Source: Bacteroidales bacterium (GTDB taxonomy: Bacteria; Bacteroidota; Bacteroidia; Bacteroidales; UBA7960). From it: a DNA stretch of 33,532 bases. Shown here piece by piece: positions 23,542 through 31,944 of this stretch (position 1 is its first letter; each line of letters starts with the position of its first letter). The notes under the pieces are model-generated. The model searched no databases and was not told the DNA's origin. It worked only from the letters and a program-made list of their open reading frames with translations. The translations under genes were made by a program, and so were the position numbers. The DNA lies in contig SKSE01000332.1 in assembly GCA_007118135.1 (NCBI GenBank), forward strand, positions 1-33,532, in the 5' to 3' direction.

Positions 23542-25611
23542 ATGATAAACTCCTTTAAAGTTTTTGCAGGCTTGATTTTGCTTTTGGGTTTTCTTTCCTT
23601 TACAGAAACGGTTTCTGCGCAAAACAAAGAGTTTACAAGAGCCTATTTCCCCGATGATAGCCGTGGGCTTCGTGAAGCCCGCCGAAACGTGAGAGAAGGA
23701 GATCGCTTATTTGAACAGGGTGGTGGCAGTATTGTTGCAGCATTGGATTATTATCTCAGGGCTGCTGAATTCAATCCCGATAATGCTCTCTTGAATATGC
23801 GAATCGGGGAGTGTTACCTGAGTACCCCACGTGTTGATCTATCTGTAAACTACCTTGAACGAGCAATTGAGCTAAATGTACCTACTTTAAGAGTATATTA
23901 TTTATTGGGTAAGGCTTATCAGCAAAATTACCGCTTTGATGAGGCCATTGAGCAGTTTAATTTTTACAGGCAATCGCTTACTCCTCAGGAAGCTATCCAG
24001 CAAAGGGCCAGTATTGACCGCCGTATTGCCGAATGTAACCATGCAAAACAACTTATCAATGAGCCTTTGCGAGTATTTATTGATAACATGGGAAGTTCTG
24101 TAAACTCAGAATTTGATGATTACAGTCCGGTTCTTTCGCCCGATGGTAATACATTATATTTTACCAGTCGCAGACCTCTGGGACGCAATCCGCGCATGGA
24201 TAAAAACGACAACAAGTATTTTGAGAATATTTTTATGACACGTAAAGTGGGAGAACAATGGACCACTGCAGAACTCCTTGAGGGAAGAATTAATTCCAGA
24301 ACACATGAGGCTACTTCCGGTATATCTCCCGATGGTCAAACTTTATATGTTTATCGTGGCGATAAAGGCGGCGACCTTTTCGAAAGTCATTTCAACAAGG
24401 GAAGATGGGGTAAACTGCAGAAACTTCCTCGTGCGCTCAGAAGCAGGGGTACCCAGGAAACCAGTATTGTATTTACATCTGATGGAAACAGGGTTTATTT
24501 TGTAAGCGACCGGCCCGGTGGTTTTGGAGGTAAAGATATATGGACATCCAGCCGAAACGAAAGAGGAAGGTGGAACGAACCCGTTAACCTGGGTTCAGCA
24601 GTCAATACAGAATACGACGAAGAAAGTCTCTATCTGGCACCTGACGATGTTACTCTATATTTCAGTTCACAAGGACACAACTCTATGGGAGGGTTTGATA
24701 TTTTCAGAACAGTTTTTCGTAATGGAAGATGGGCCCGTCCTGAAAACCTTGGATATCCTGTAAATTCTCCTGCCGATGATCTTTTCTTTGTCATGGGGCC
24801 CGATGATAATACAGCATGGTTTTCTTCCATGAGAAAAGATAACTACGGTGGAAGCGATATTTACCAGATTACTTTCCTGGGGCCTGAGAAACCTCTTTTT
24901 ATTCCTGTTGCCAACGATTTTATTGCAGCGGCAGTGCGGCCACCCAATATTAATATGATGGAAAGTGAGATGGAAATTATTTCTGTTCCCATGACCATTT
25001 TGCGTGGTAAAGTTTTGGATGATAACACAGAAGAGCCTCTTGAAGCAGTTATCGAACTTTATGACAATGAAACTGAAGCCTTGCTGGCTGAATTCAACTC
25101 AGCACCCGAAACAGGAGAATATATTATTTCCTTGCCAGGCGGTAAAAACTATGCCATTGCAGTGCAGGCCGAAGACTATCTTTTCCATTCTGAAAATATG
25201 AATATCAGTGAATCTGATGTAGATCGCGAAATTATTAATGACATCAGGTTAAAAAGGGTAGAGGTTGGCCAAAGTATTGTTCTTAACAATATCTTTTTCG
25301 ACACCGGAGCTGCAGAGCTGCGGCCTGAATCTTATGCCGAGCTGGGTATTCTTTACAAACTGATGTTTGAAAATCCATCGCTGAAGATCGAAATTTCGGG
25401 GCATACGGATAATGTGGGATCAGCAGGATTGAACCAGCGGCTTTCAGAACGGAGGGCCAGGTCAGTTGTAGATTTTCTTATTGGAAGAGGAATCGATCCG
25501 GAAAGACTTACATATAAAGGTTATGGATTTGATCGCCCCATTGCCAGTAATGAAACGGCAGAGGGACGACAGATGAATCGGCGCACAGAATTTGAGATTA
25601 TTGAGAAATAA
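23542..25611 (+). CDS. TPR/PD40-propeller/CRD/OmpA-family envelope protein (PorE-like)
   Basis: I choose ATG 23542 since it gives a clean signal peptide (MINSFKVFAGLILLLGFLSFTETVSAQ); GTG 23467 and ATG 23491 are alternatives. The 689-residue protein contains TPR repeats (about 40-170), five PD40/WD40-like propeller repeats (about 180-455; for example YSPVLSPDGNTLYFTSRR), a carboxypeptidase-regulatory-like domain (about 484-560) and an OmpA-type peptidoglycan-binding domain (about 575-689; ISGHTDNVGSAGLNQRLSERRA). This order is the one described for Porphyromonas gingivalis PorE, an outer-membrane-associated part of the type IX secretion system. Other Bacteroidetes proteins share the layout, so the T9SS role is likely but unproven. 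The window also encodes three T9SS cargo proteins. It ends in a strong bidirectional terminator. Confidence 0.85.
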   Translation: MINSFKVFAGLILLLGFLSFTETVSAQNKEFTRAYFPDDSRGLREARRNVREGDRLFEQGGGSIVAALDYYLRAAEFNPDNALLNMRIGECYLSTPRVDLSVNYLERAIELNVPTLRVYYLLGKAYQQNYRFDEAIEQFNFYRQSLTPQEAIQQRASIDRRIAECNHAKQLINEPLRVFIDNMGSSVNSEFDDYSPVLSPDGNTLYFTSRRPLGRNPRMDKNDNKYFENIFMTRKVGEQWTTAELLEGRINSRTHEATSGISPDGQTLYVYRGDKGGDLFESHFNKGRWGKLQKLPRALRSRGTQETSIVFTSDGNRVYFVSDRPGGFGGKDIWTSSRNERGRWNEPVNLGSAVNTEYDEESLYLAPDDVTLYFSSQGHNSMGGFDIFRTVFRNGRWARPENLGYPVNSPADDLFFVMGPDDNTAWFSSMRKDNYGGSDIYQITFLGPEKPLFIPVANDFIAAAVRPPNINMMESEMEIISVPMTILRGKVLDDNTEEPLEAVIELYDNETEALLAEFNSAPETGEYIISLPGGKNYAIAVQAEDYLFHSENMNISESDVDREIINDIRLKRVEVGQSIVLNNIFFDTGAAELRPESYAELGILYKLMFENPSLKIEISGHTDNVGSAGLNQRLSERRARSVVDFLIGRGIDPERLTYKGYGFDRPIASNETAEGRQMNRRTEFEIIEK

Positions 25612-25640
25612 AAAAAGGGACCTCGCAGGGTCCCTTTTTT
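25611..25640. terminator. Strong bidirectional intrinsic terminator
   Basis: A6-GGGACC-N6-GGTCCC-T6 forms a 12-base-pair stem with a 6-base loop. It has an A-run and a T-run on opposite sides, so it can end both the PorE-like transcript (plus) and the Hsp20 transcript (minus). It overlaps the PorE-like stop codon by one base. Confidence 0.9.
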
Positions 25641-25655
25641 CTTAACTGCCACACT

Positions 25656-26090
25656 TTATGATATTGATATCTGTCTGGGTGGCTTTTGTTTTGCCTCTTC
25701 CCTCTTGGGAATGTTAATGTAAAGCAAGCCTTCTTTATAGTTGGCTTTGATTTTTTCAGCATCCACACTTTCCGGTAATGTAAAAGACCTCTTGAAACTG
25801 GCGTAGGCAAATTCCCTGCGCATATACTTTCCGTCTTTTTCATCTTCGTGCTTGTATTCTTTTTCGGAAGAAATGGTTAGCACGTTGTTGTCGAGATCAA
25901 TTTTGAAATCTTTCTTGTCAAGACCGGGAGCAGCAACTTCAATCTTGAAGTTATCGGGGTCTTCCAGTACATTTATTGCCGGAACACTCATACTTGCGCG
26001 ATCTTCGAAAAATCCAGGATTGAATTCCTTGCCGAAAAACTCATCGAAAATACCCGGCATGTTAAAGCGGCTTCTTAATGTTGGTAACAT
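25656..26090 (-). CDS. Hsp20/alpha-crystallin family small heat-shock protein
   Basis: This 144-residue cytoplasmic chaperone has the alpha-crystallin domain in the normal position (about 40-135). It begins with SVPAINVLEDPDNFKIEVAAPGLDKKDFKIDLDNN and ends with the conserved motif KEGLLYINIPK (the A/K-x-G-x-L signature). The N-terminal arm contains a partly hydrophobic MLPTLRSRFNMPGIFDEFFG, and the C-terminal PRQISIS carries the I-x-I-type motif used for oligomer assembly. Such proteins bind unfolding proteins without ATP. The gene has a strong Shine-Dalgarno (AGGAGGG, seven bases before the ATG), unusual in Bacteroidetes, and a long upstream region with repeats that may carry stress control elements. 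Confidence 0.93.
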   Translation of the reverse strand: MLPTLRSRFNMPGIFDEFFGKEFNPGFFEDRASMSVPAINVLEDPDNFKIEVAAPGLDKKDFKIDLDNNVLTISSEKEYKHEDEKDGKYMRREFAYASFKRSFTLPESVDAEKIKANYKEGLLYINIPKREEAKQKPPRQISIS

Positions 26091-26097
26091 AGTTAAA

Positions 26098-26104
26098 CCC
26101 TCCT
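26098..26104 (-). promoter_or_regulatory. Strong Shine-Dalgarno AGGAGGG for the Hsp20 gene
   Basis: On the minus strand, AGGAGGG lies seven bases before the ATG, a near-perfect anti-SD match. Bacteroidetes genes normally lack such sites, and I found none of this strength elsewhere in the window. It supports the chosen start. Confidence 0.8.
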
Positions 26105-26335
26105 ATAATTATTAGTTAAACAATAAAGTTTAGTTACTATTTTGAAATTTTTTGTTGTTTCCAATGACATACAAATCAAACAAAATGCCATGGGAAAAAA
26201 CTTACAAAAAGTCAGTAAATGGCTGACATTGTGTCGGTTGTGATATGATACAATGACATAATGACGCAAAATATAAGGTTCGGAATATTAATGTAAGCAG
26301 AAGATAAAACTTCATTAAAGCTGTTTGCTTAAATT

Positions 26336-26410
26336 CGAACCGAGCCGCAGGCGAGCTCAGCGAAGCTAAATCCGAATCGTGGCACAGCCGGGCTCAGTGA
26401 AGCTAAATCC
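26336..26410. repeat. Two-copy 37-base GC-rich tandem repeat
   Basis: Two adjacent units of 37 bases share about 30 positions; the 3' half (GCTCAG-GAAGCTAAATCC) is nearly identical. They stand out as GC-rich in AT-rich surroundings and are followed by degenerate TAAATC-like sequence. Each unit can form small hairpins through AGCT and GAGCTC elements. They may belong to a genome-wide dispersed intergenic repeat, which cannot be tested here. Confidence 0.7.
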
Positions 26411-26625
26411 TAAATCAAAAATCATAAATTTAAAAATTCTTATTTTGTTACTTCCAATTTTCAGCATACAGTAAATTCATGAAATACATTTAACCCAATT
26501 AACATTTTTTTTTATTTTCGCAAACAATTTTACCGATATTGATGTTACAAAACAGTTCTCTTTTAATTTCAGGCAGAATACTGGTAATTCGGGCGCTACG
26601 GACTTTTATGTAAAACTACTAACTC

Positions 26626-28923
26626 ATGACGACAGGATTATTTCTGATTGTGCTGCTGGGTGTTTCAGCAGTTGCACCCTTTCTGAGAAAATACCTTAAG
26701 AATCAAGCCGGCTGGATTTATGCAATATGGCCCTTCGTCGGCTTTCTTTATTATCTGAGTTTACTACCTGTCATAAACGACGGAGTTGTAATAACTGAAA
26801 CTTTCAGTTGGCTTCCCGCGTTGGGTATAGATTTCAGTTTCTATGTAGATGGTTTCAGTGTTCTATTCAGTTTGCTGGTTCTGGGAATAGGTGCATTTAT
26901 CCTTGTTTATGCCGGTTACTACATGCGTCCTTATCCCATGAAAGGCCGGTTTCTTGGGTACCTCCTACTATTCATGACCGCCATGCAGGGAATTGTTGTA
27001 TCGGGCAACCTAATAACCATGTTTGTTTTCTGGGAGTTGACAAGTGTAAGTTCTTATCTTTTAATCGGTTATTATCATGAGAAGCCTGAGGCACGTGCAT
27101 CAGCATTGCAGGCTTTATTGATTACGGGATTTGGCGGACTGGCCCTCTTGGGTGGTTTTGTTTTGCTGGCCATTCCTTATGGAACATATGAATTGTCCTA
27201 CATTCTTGCCAGTCCTGAAATAATACAAAACAGTAATCTGTATTTACCTGCATTCATCCTTGTCGCCATAGGTGCATTTACCAAATCAGCTCAGTTTCCT
27301 TTCCATTTCTGGCTGCCCGGAGCTATGACTGCTCCTTCGCCGGTTAGTGCTTACCTGCATTCGGCAACTATGGTAAAGGCAGGTGTTTTCCTGCTGGCCA
27401 GATTAAACCCTGTGCTGGGCGGAACAGAACTCTGGAGCTATACCCTTACCATTGTTGGTGTTACAACCATGTTTACCGGTGCATGGCTGAGCACCACCCA
27501 GGTTGATCTGAAACGTATTCTGGCCTATACCACAGTAAGTGCTTTAGGAACGCTGGTATTACTCATAGGAACCGGAACAGAGTATGCCATCAATGCGGCC
27601 ATAATTTTCCTTCTGGTTCATGCCCTTTATAAGGGAACACTCTTTATGATGGCCGGTAATATTGAGAAAAAAACCGGCACCCGCGATCTTACCCAATTGG
27701 GTGGTTTGTATAAGTATATGCCTTTTGCTGCTATAATAATGTCTTTGGCTTTAGTTTCCATGGCCGGTGTGCCACCCATGCTGGGATTTCTGGGTAAGGA
27801 ACTTATTTATGAAGCCAGTGTTGCTGCACCAAAAGCCTATGGATTTATTCTGATTCTTGGGTTTCTGACCAATGTTATCCTTGTATTTTTGTCATTGCGA
27901 CTGGCAATCGGAATATTCTGGGGTAAAGAACCATCCTATTCCAAAACACCGGCTGAACCGGGGCTGGCATTGATACTTGGACCCTTTCTGCTGGTGCTCG
28001 CAAGCTTTGTTCTGGGGCTTTTCCCGGCTGCAATGGCCAATCCGCTTACATCCAAGGCAATAACTGCCATTAGTCCGGGAATGGATGCCATTGTTCTCAA
28101 ACTTTGGCATGGATTTAATCTTGTCCTGGGTCTGAGTGTTTTGACTTTGATATCAGGTTATCTGGTTTTTCGTTACCAGGATAAAATTTTACCGGGTATC
28201 GACAATGTTAATATCAAATACTTCCGAAGAGAATTTACCCGGTTATTTTTCCAGATGATTGACGGGTTTCTCACATTCACCAAACTCAAAACCAAAACGC
28301 TGCAACACGGCTATCACAGGTTTTACCTGATGACACTTTTTGTAATTGCATCTATACTGGTATGGGTGATGATTTGGAGGGCCGACCCCATTATGCTCGA
28401 GCTGAATTTTTCTGATATGCCACTCAACCTTATTGCCGTTGTGGTACTGATCATTGCCGCCACACTTTCGTCAGTTATTTCCAACTCAAGAGTTGTAGCA
28501 CTTATTTCAATGGGAGTAATAGGGTTTGGTATTACCATCATTTTTATTGCTTATAGTGGTGTAGACCTTGCCATTACCATGATCATGGTTGAAACCCTGA
28601 TGGTAATTCTGGCCATGGCAGTGGTATATCACCTGCCCAGGTATCAGAACTTTTCAGGCACAGGAGCCCGCATGCGCGATGCATTAGTTGCTACCCTGGT
28701 AGGAGCATTCTTTATGGTTTTGGTATTGCAGGCCGGTACTTCCAGTCTCGAAACTCCCATTTCCGATTATTTTAAGGAAGCAAGTTATTCACTGGCTTAC
28801 GGGCGTAATATTGTAAATGTTATTCTTGTGGATTTCAGAGCACTGGATACCCTGGGTGAGATCACAGTTATCTCTATTGCTGCCCTGGGAATTTTCGCAA
28901 TGATCAAATTAGGCAAAAAATAA
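26626..28923 (+). CDS. mrpA: Na+/H+ antiporter subunit A (MrpA/MnhA)
   Basis: This 765-residue polytopic membrane protein is the large subunit of the Mrp cation/proton antiporter. Its first 500 residues form a NuoL-like proton-channel module with the key-residue stretches FWELTSVSSYLLIGYYH (membrane glutamate) and KSAQFPFHFWLPGAMTAPSPVSAYLHSATMVKAG. The C-terminal part holds the DUF4040 and MrpA C-terminal domains, including NVILVDFRALDTLGEIT, a diagnostic stretch. It is the full-length A type rather than a split A/B form. It starts the complete mrpABCDEFG operon, whose product expels Na+ in exchange for protons and supports alkali and salt tolerance. A weak -7-like TATTTTCG box lies about 105 bases upstream. 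Confidence 0.93.
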   Translation: MTTGLFLIVLLGVSAVAPFLRKYLKNQAGWIYAIWPFVGFLYYLSLLPVINDGVVITETFSWLPALGIDFSFYVDGFSVLFSLLVLGIGAFILVYAGYYMRPYPMKGRFLGYLLLFMTAMQGIVVSGNLITMFVFWELTSVSSYLLIGYYHEKPEARASALQALLITGFGGLALLGGFVLLAIPYGTYELSYILASPEIIQNSNLYLPAFILVAIGAFTKSAQFPFHFWLPGAMTAPSPVSAYLHSATMVKAGVFLLARLNPVLGGTELWSYTLTIVGVTTMFTGAWLSTTQVDLKRILAYTTVSALGTLVLLIGTGTEYAINAAIIFLLVHALYKGTLFMMAGNIEKKTGTRDLTQLGGLYKYMPFAAIIMSLALVSMAGVPPMLGFLGKELIYEASVAAPKAYGFILILGFLTNVILVFLSLRLAIGIFWGKEPSYSKTPAEPGLALILGPFLLVLASFVLGLFPAAMANPLTSKAITAISPGMDAIVLKLWHGFNLVLGLSVLTLISGYLVFRYQDKILPGIDNVNIKYFRREFTRLFFQMIDGFLTFTKLKTKTLQHGYHRFYLMTLFVIASILVWVMIWRADPIMLELNFSDMPLNLIAVVVLIIAATLSSVISNSRVVALISMGVIGFGITIIFIAYSGVDLAITMIMVETLMVILAMAVVYHLPRYQNFSGTGARMRDALVATLVGAFFMVLVLQAGTSSLETPISDYFKEASYSLAYGRNIVNVILVDFRALDTLGEITVISIAALGIFAMIKLGKK

Positions 28924-28933
28924 AAGAACGAAT

Positions 28934-29347
28934 ATGGAGTCAATCATTTTACAAATTGCAGCCCGGCATATGCGCCCATTGCTTGTGGTACTTTCGCTGA
29001 TAGTACTCTATCGCGGGCATAATGAACCCGGTGGAGGATTTATCGGCGGATTGATGTTTGGCGCTGCCTACATTTTGTATGCAATGGCATTCGGGGTGGG
29101 AAAAACCCAGAAATCACTGTTTTTCAATCCCATTAACCTTACTGCTTTAGGTCTTTTTGTAGCACTGTTGAGTGGTATTCCCGCCCTTCTTCTTGGCGAT
29201 AGTTTTATGACAGGGGAGTGGTATACCTTTTTTGCACAAACTGCATTTGAACTGAAGCTGGGTACACCCCTGATTTTTGATGTGGGTGTTTATTTTGCTG
29301 TGGCAGGAATGCTTATGCTGGTAATGTTTTCAATAATGGAGGAATAA
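28934..29347 (+). CDS. mrpB: Na+/H+ antiporter subunit B (MrpB/MnhB)
   Basis: This 137-residue membrane protein with four hydrophobic segments matches the MnhB family. Conserved features are SLIVLYRGHNEPGGGFIGGLMFGAAYILYA near the start, where the glycine-rich loop is diagnostic, and FDVGVYFAVAGMLMLV near the end. Mrp subunits form a single membrane complex, and B packs against the C-terminal part of MrpA. It follows mrpA after ten bases and precedes mrpC after three bases, as expected for an operon. Confidence 0.93.
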   Translation: MESIILQIAARHMRPLLVVLSLIVLYRGHNEPGGGFIGGLMFGAAYILYAMAFGVGKTQKSLFFNPINLTALGLFVALLSGIPALLLGDSFMTGEWYTFFAQTAFELKLGTPLIFDVGVYFAVAGMLMLVMFSIMEE

Positions 29348-29350
29348 TTT

Positions 29351-29692
29351 ATGCTTTTTCTGTTGGCTATTCTGATTGGAGTTTTGTATGGCGCAGCGGT
29401 TTACCTTTTGCTGCGCAGAAATATTTTTAAACTGATATTGGGATTGATTTTCCTCGGCCATGCCACCAATATGCTTCTTTTCGTGGCAGGTGGGCTTACC
29501 AGCGGCAGACCGGCTTTCCTGCGCGGATTACAGGATGAAGCCATCGGTATGTCTGACCCATTGCCCCAGGCGCTTATCCTTACGGCCATCGTTATCGGGC
29601 TTGGAGTTACAGCATTTGCTCTTACTCTGGTTTACAGGTTTTATAAGGTGACAAAAACGGTTGATTTCGACGAACTTTCAGAAAACGAATAA
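29351..29692 (+). CDS. mrpC: Na+/H+ antiporter subunit C (MrpC/MnhC, NuoK-like)
   Basis: This 113-residue protein with three membrane segments is homologous to NuoK of respiratory complex I. The typical pattern LLLRRNIFKLILGLIFLGHATNMLLFVAGG contains the conserved region of the second helix, and DPLPQALILTAIVIGLGVTAFALTL is the diagnostic third-helix block of MrpC. It would form part of the transmembrane ion path between subunits A and D. The spacing to its neighbours is two to three bases on both sides. Confidence 0.93.
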   Translation: MLFLLAILIGVLYGAAVYLLLRRNIFKLILGLIFLGHATNMLLFVAGGLTSGRPAFLRGLQDEAIGMSDPLPQALILTAIVIGLGVTAFALTLVYRFYKVTKTVDFDELSENE

Positions 29693-29694
29693 TT

Positions 29695-31173
29695 ATGATA
29701 CTGGTATTACCCATTATATTGCCTTTGCTTTTTATGGTGGTGCTGATTTTCACCCGCCAGTGGCTTTTCTTCCAGCAGGCTTTCAGTTTGCTGGCAAGCA
29801 TTGTACTTACATTTGTGAGTGCCCTTATTCTTTCTGATGTATACCAGAATGGTATTATGGCCGTTCAACCTGGTTCCTGGGAAGCTCCTTTCGGTATAAC
29901 ACTGGTGGCCGATACTTTTTCGGCACTCATGATGACCACAACTTCTTTCGTGGCTATCATTGTAATGATCTTCTCTCCCGGATTCATTGACAAGGAACGT
30001 CAGACCGCCGGCTATTATCCCCTGGTTTTTGGTTTGCTTATGGGTGTAAATGGTGCCTTTATTACCGGCGACCTTTTTAACCTGTATGTCTGGTATGAAG
30101 TAATGCTTACTTCTTCCTTTGTTTTAATTGCATTGGGGGGAAGTCCCGAGCAGCTCAGGGGTTCCATAAAGTATGTTACCATCAACTTCATTGCATCTAT
30201 ATTCTTTGTTTCTGCAATCGGTATCCTTTACGGCCAGGTCGGTACCCTCAATATGGCTGACCTTGCTGCAAAGATGCGCACCTGGGAAGGTGGAAGCTAT
30301 ATCAACAGTGCACTGATGCTGTTTTTTATTGCTTTTAGTGTGAAATCGGCCCTTGTACCATTTTTCTTCTGGTTACCGGCTTCATACCATACGCCGCCTA
30401 TTGCTATTACAGCTTTGTTTGCAGGTACGCTCACCAAGGTGGGAGTTTATACCATGTTCAGATTTTACAGTCTATTTGTGGTTTTCGATCAGCAGTTCTG
30501 GCAGATTTTTATTCTGACGCTTGCCGGTCTTACCATGTTTATCGGGGTTCTTATGGCGGCTTCACAGTTTGATATCCGTAAAATTCTTTCCTTCCATATC
30601 ATAAGCCAGGTGGGATACATGGTAATGGGATTGGGGATTTTTACCGTTTCTGGAATTGCGGGAGCTATTTACTTCACCATTCACAATATGCTTTCCAAAA
30701 CCAATACTTTCCTTGCGGGTGGTCTGGTTTATCAGAGATCGGGTGGATATGATCTTAAATACCTGGGTGGTTTGTACAAAGCAAGTCCGTTTCTTGCATT
30801 ATTGTTCTTCATTCCGGCCATGTCGCTGGCGGGAATTCCACCGTTACCGGGTTTCTTCGGAAAATTTTTCCTTATCAAAGGAGGTTTTGAAGCCCAGCAA
30901 TATTTTATTACGGCTGTGGCAATCCTTACAGGATTATTTACTTTATTTTCCATGGTAAAGATTTGGAATGAAGCCTATTGGAAAAAGGAACCCGACGATG
31001 TGAAAGTGAAAAACGGGAAAGTTCACCCGTCAACATTTATAGCAACAGCAATGTTGGCTGTGGCAGTTATCCTTCTGGGTGTTTTTGCCGGTCCGGTTAT
31101 AGAGGTATGTATGGATGCGGGTGAACAGATCGTGAACCCCGAGATGTATATCAATGCCGTTTTAGGCAGGTAG
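29695..31173 (+). CDS. mrpD: Na+/H+ antiporter subunit D (MrpD/MnhD)
   Basis: This 492-residue polytopic protein is the second proton-channel subunit, homologous to NuoM/NuoN. It shows the conserved membrane glutamate in NLYVWYEVMLTSSFVLIALGG and the lysine block FSVKSALVPFFFWLPASYHTPPIAITALFAGTLTKVGVYTMFR. The region SLAGIPPLPGFFGKFFLIKGG is typical of this family. The length is normal for MrpD. The gene starts two bases after mrpC and is followed by mrpE after 28 bases. Confidence 0.93.
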   Translation: MILVLPIILPLLFMVVLIFTRQWLFFQQAFSLLASIVLTFVSALILSDVYQNGIMAVQPGSWEAPFGITLVADTFSALMMTTTSFVAIIVMIFSPGFIDKERQTAGYYPLVFGLLMGVNGAFITGDLFNLYVWYEVMLTSSFVLIALGGSPEQLRGSIKYVTINFIASIFFVSAIGILYGQVGTLNMADLAAKMRTWEGGSYINSALMLFFIAFSVKSALVPFFFWLPASYHTPPIAITALFAGTLTKVGVYTMFRFYSLFVVFDQQFWQIFILTLAGLTMFIGVLMAASQFDIRKILSFHIISQVGYMVMGLGIFTVSGIAGAIYFTIHNMLSKTNTFLAGGLVYQRSGGYDLKYLGGLYKASPFLALLFFIPAMSLAGIPPLPGFFGKFFLIKGGFEAQQYFITAVAILTGLFTLFSMVKIWNEAYWKKEPDDVKVKNGKVHPSTFIATAMLAVAVILLGVFAGPVIEVCMDAGEQIVNPEMYINAVLGR

Positions 31174-31201
31174 TTTTAAGCAATCAATAAAAGAAAATAA
31201 T

Positions 31202-31549
31202 ATGCGCAAAGTATTCGGTTTTCTTCTCAGAGTTGTAAGGTCAGTGCTCTTCATCTTTTATTATCTGAAAGAGCTGATTCTGTCGAGCCTTTATGTGGCT
31301 TATGATATTATTACACCCAAAGACCTAATGAAACCAGGTATTGTGGAAGTACCCGTTGATCTGAAAAGTGATACGGCCATCATTGCTTTTGCCAACCTGA
31401 TCTCCATGACTCCGGGAAGTTTAACCATGGATATGAGCGCTGACAAAAAGAAGATATATGTGCACGCCATGTACCTTCACGATAAGGAAGAATTCATCCG
31501 CAAGATGAAAGGAGAACTGGAGAAAAAGATTGCAGAAATTTTTGAATAA
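31202..31549 (+). CDS. mrpE: Na+/H+ antiporter subunit E (MrpE/MnhE), short form
   Basis: This 115-residue protein matches the C-terminal two thirds of MnhE: one membrane-associated hydrophobic segment (FLLRVVRSVLFIFYYLKELILSSLYVAYDII), then the conserved ISMTPGSLTMDMS block and the VHAMYLHDKEE strand-helix. Characterised MrpE proteins are about 160 residues with additional N-terminal membrane helices; these are missing here. Upstream of the ATG there is only a 28-base gap after mrpD, so the missing part is not hidden by a wrong start. The remaining soluble domain and operon position support a functional subunit. Confidence 0.88.
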   Translation: MRKVFGFLLRVVRSVLFIFYYLKELILSSLYVAYDIITPKDLMKPGIVEVPVDLKSDTAIIAFANLISMTPGSLTMDMSADKKKIYVHAMYLHDKEEFIRKMKGELEKKIAEIFE

Positions 31550-31559
31550 AGTTGAGATG

Positions 31560-31623
31560 TTTAGAAGTTTAGAAGTTTAGAACTTGAGAAACCGATCACA
31601 CATTACCGATTACAAATTACCGA
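31560..31623. repeat. Repetitive filler between mrpE and mrpF
   Basis: Three consecutive 8-base units, TTTAGAAG-TTTAGAAG-TTTAGAAC (31560-31583), are followed by ATTACCGATTACAAATTACCGA (31602-31623), in which ATTACCGA occurs twice. This interrupts an otherwise tightly packed operon. It resembles low-complexity intergenic filler of Bacteroidetes genomes, and no promoter or terminator is recognised in it. Confidence 0.6.
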
Positions 31624-31656
31624 AAAAAAAAGAAATAAAGATTAAATACCAGATAT

Positions 31657-31944
31657 ATGGAATTACAAACATCACCGGTTTTGACTTTTGCGATTTACTT
31701 CAGCTTTTTTAGTCTGACCATCAGTCTGTTTATGGGTTTGTACCGTTTGCTTACCGGGCCCACCTTGCCCGACCGTATTGTGGTAATGGACCTGGTAGCT
31801 TCATTATCTATAGGTTTGATTATTACCTATATTATGGCAACCGGACAGACTGTTTTTCTCAATGTGGCAGTTGCCATAGCCCTGCTGGTGTTTATGGGTA
31901 ACATCGCTTTTGCCAAATACTTAATCAGGAGGATCAAAAAATGA
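31657..31944 (+). CDS. mrpF: Na+/H+ antiporter subunit F (MrpF/MnhF)
   Basis: This 95-residue protein with three membrane helices matches the MnhF family. The signature YRLLTGPTLPDRIVVMDLVASLSIG contains the conserved Gly-Pro and Asp-Arg positions of the family. It is a small structural subunit of the antiporter. Its stop overlaps the start of mrpG (ATGA), which indicates translational coupling. It is separated from mrpE by 107 bases of repetitive DNA. Confidence 0.93.
   Translation: MELQTSPVLTFAIYFSFFSLTISLFMGLYRLLTGPTLPDRIVVMDLVASLSIGLIITYIMATGQTVFLNVAVAIALLVFMGNIAFAKYLIRRIKK

Larger units (their letters stand above)
26091..26625. other. 535-base divergent region between hsp20 and mrpA
   Basis: No gene is seen. 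From left to right it contains the Hsp20 Shine-Dalgarno, a 10-base direct repeat CAATGACATA (26162-26171 and 26251-26260), a GTCAG-N7-CTGAC dyad (26211-26227), a GC-rich 37-base tandem repeat (26336-26410), and a -7-like TATTTTCG box (26513-26520) that could serve mrpA. No ncRNA is recognised. Confidence 0.5.

Noticed and set aside
31560-31623. Possible CRISPR-like repeat array
   Set aside because: Units are only 8 bases, directly adjacent, without spacers, and no cas genes are nearby. It is low-complexity filler.
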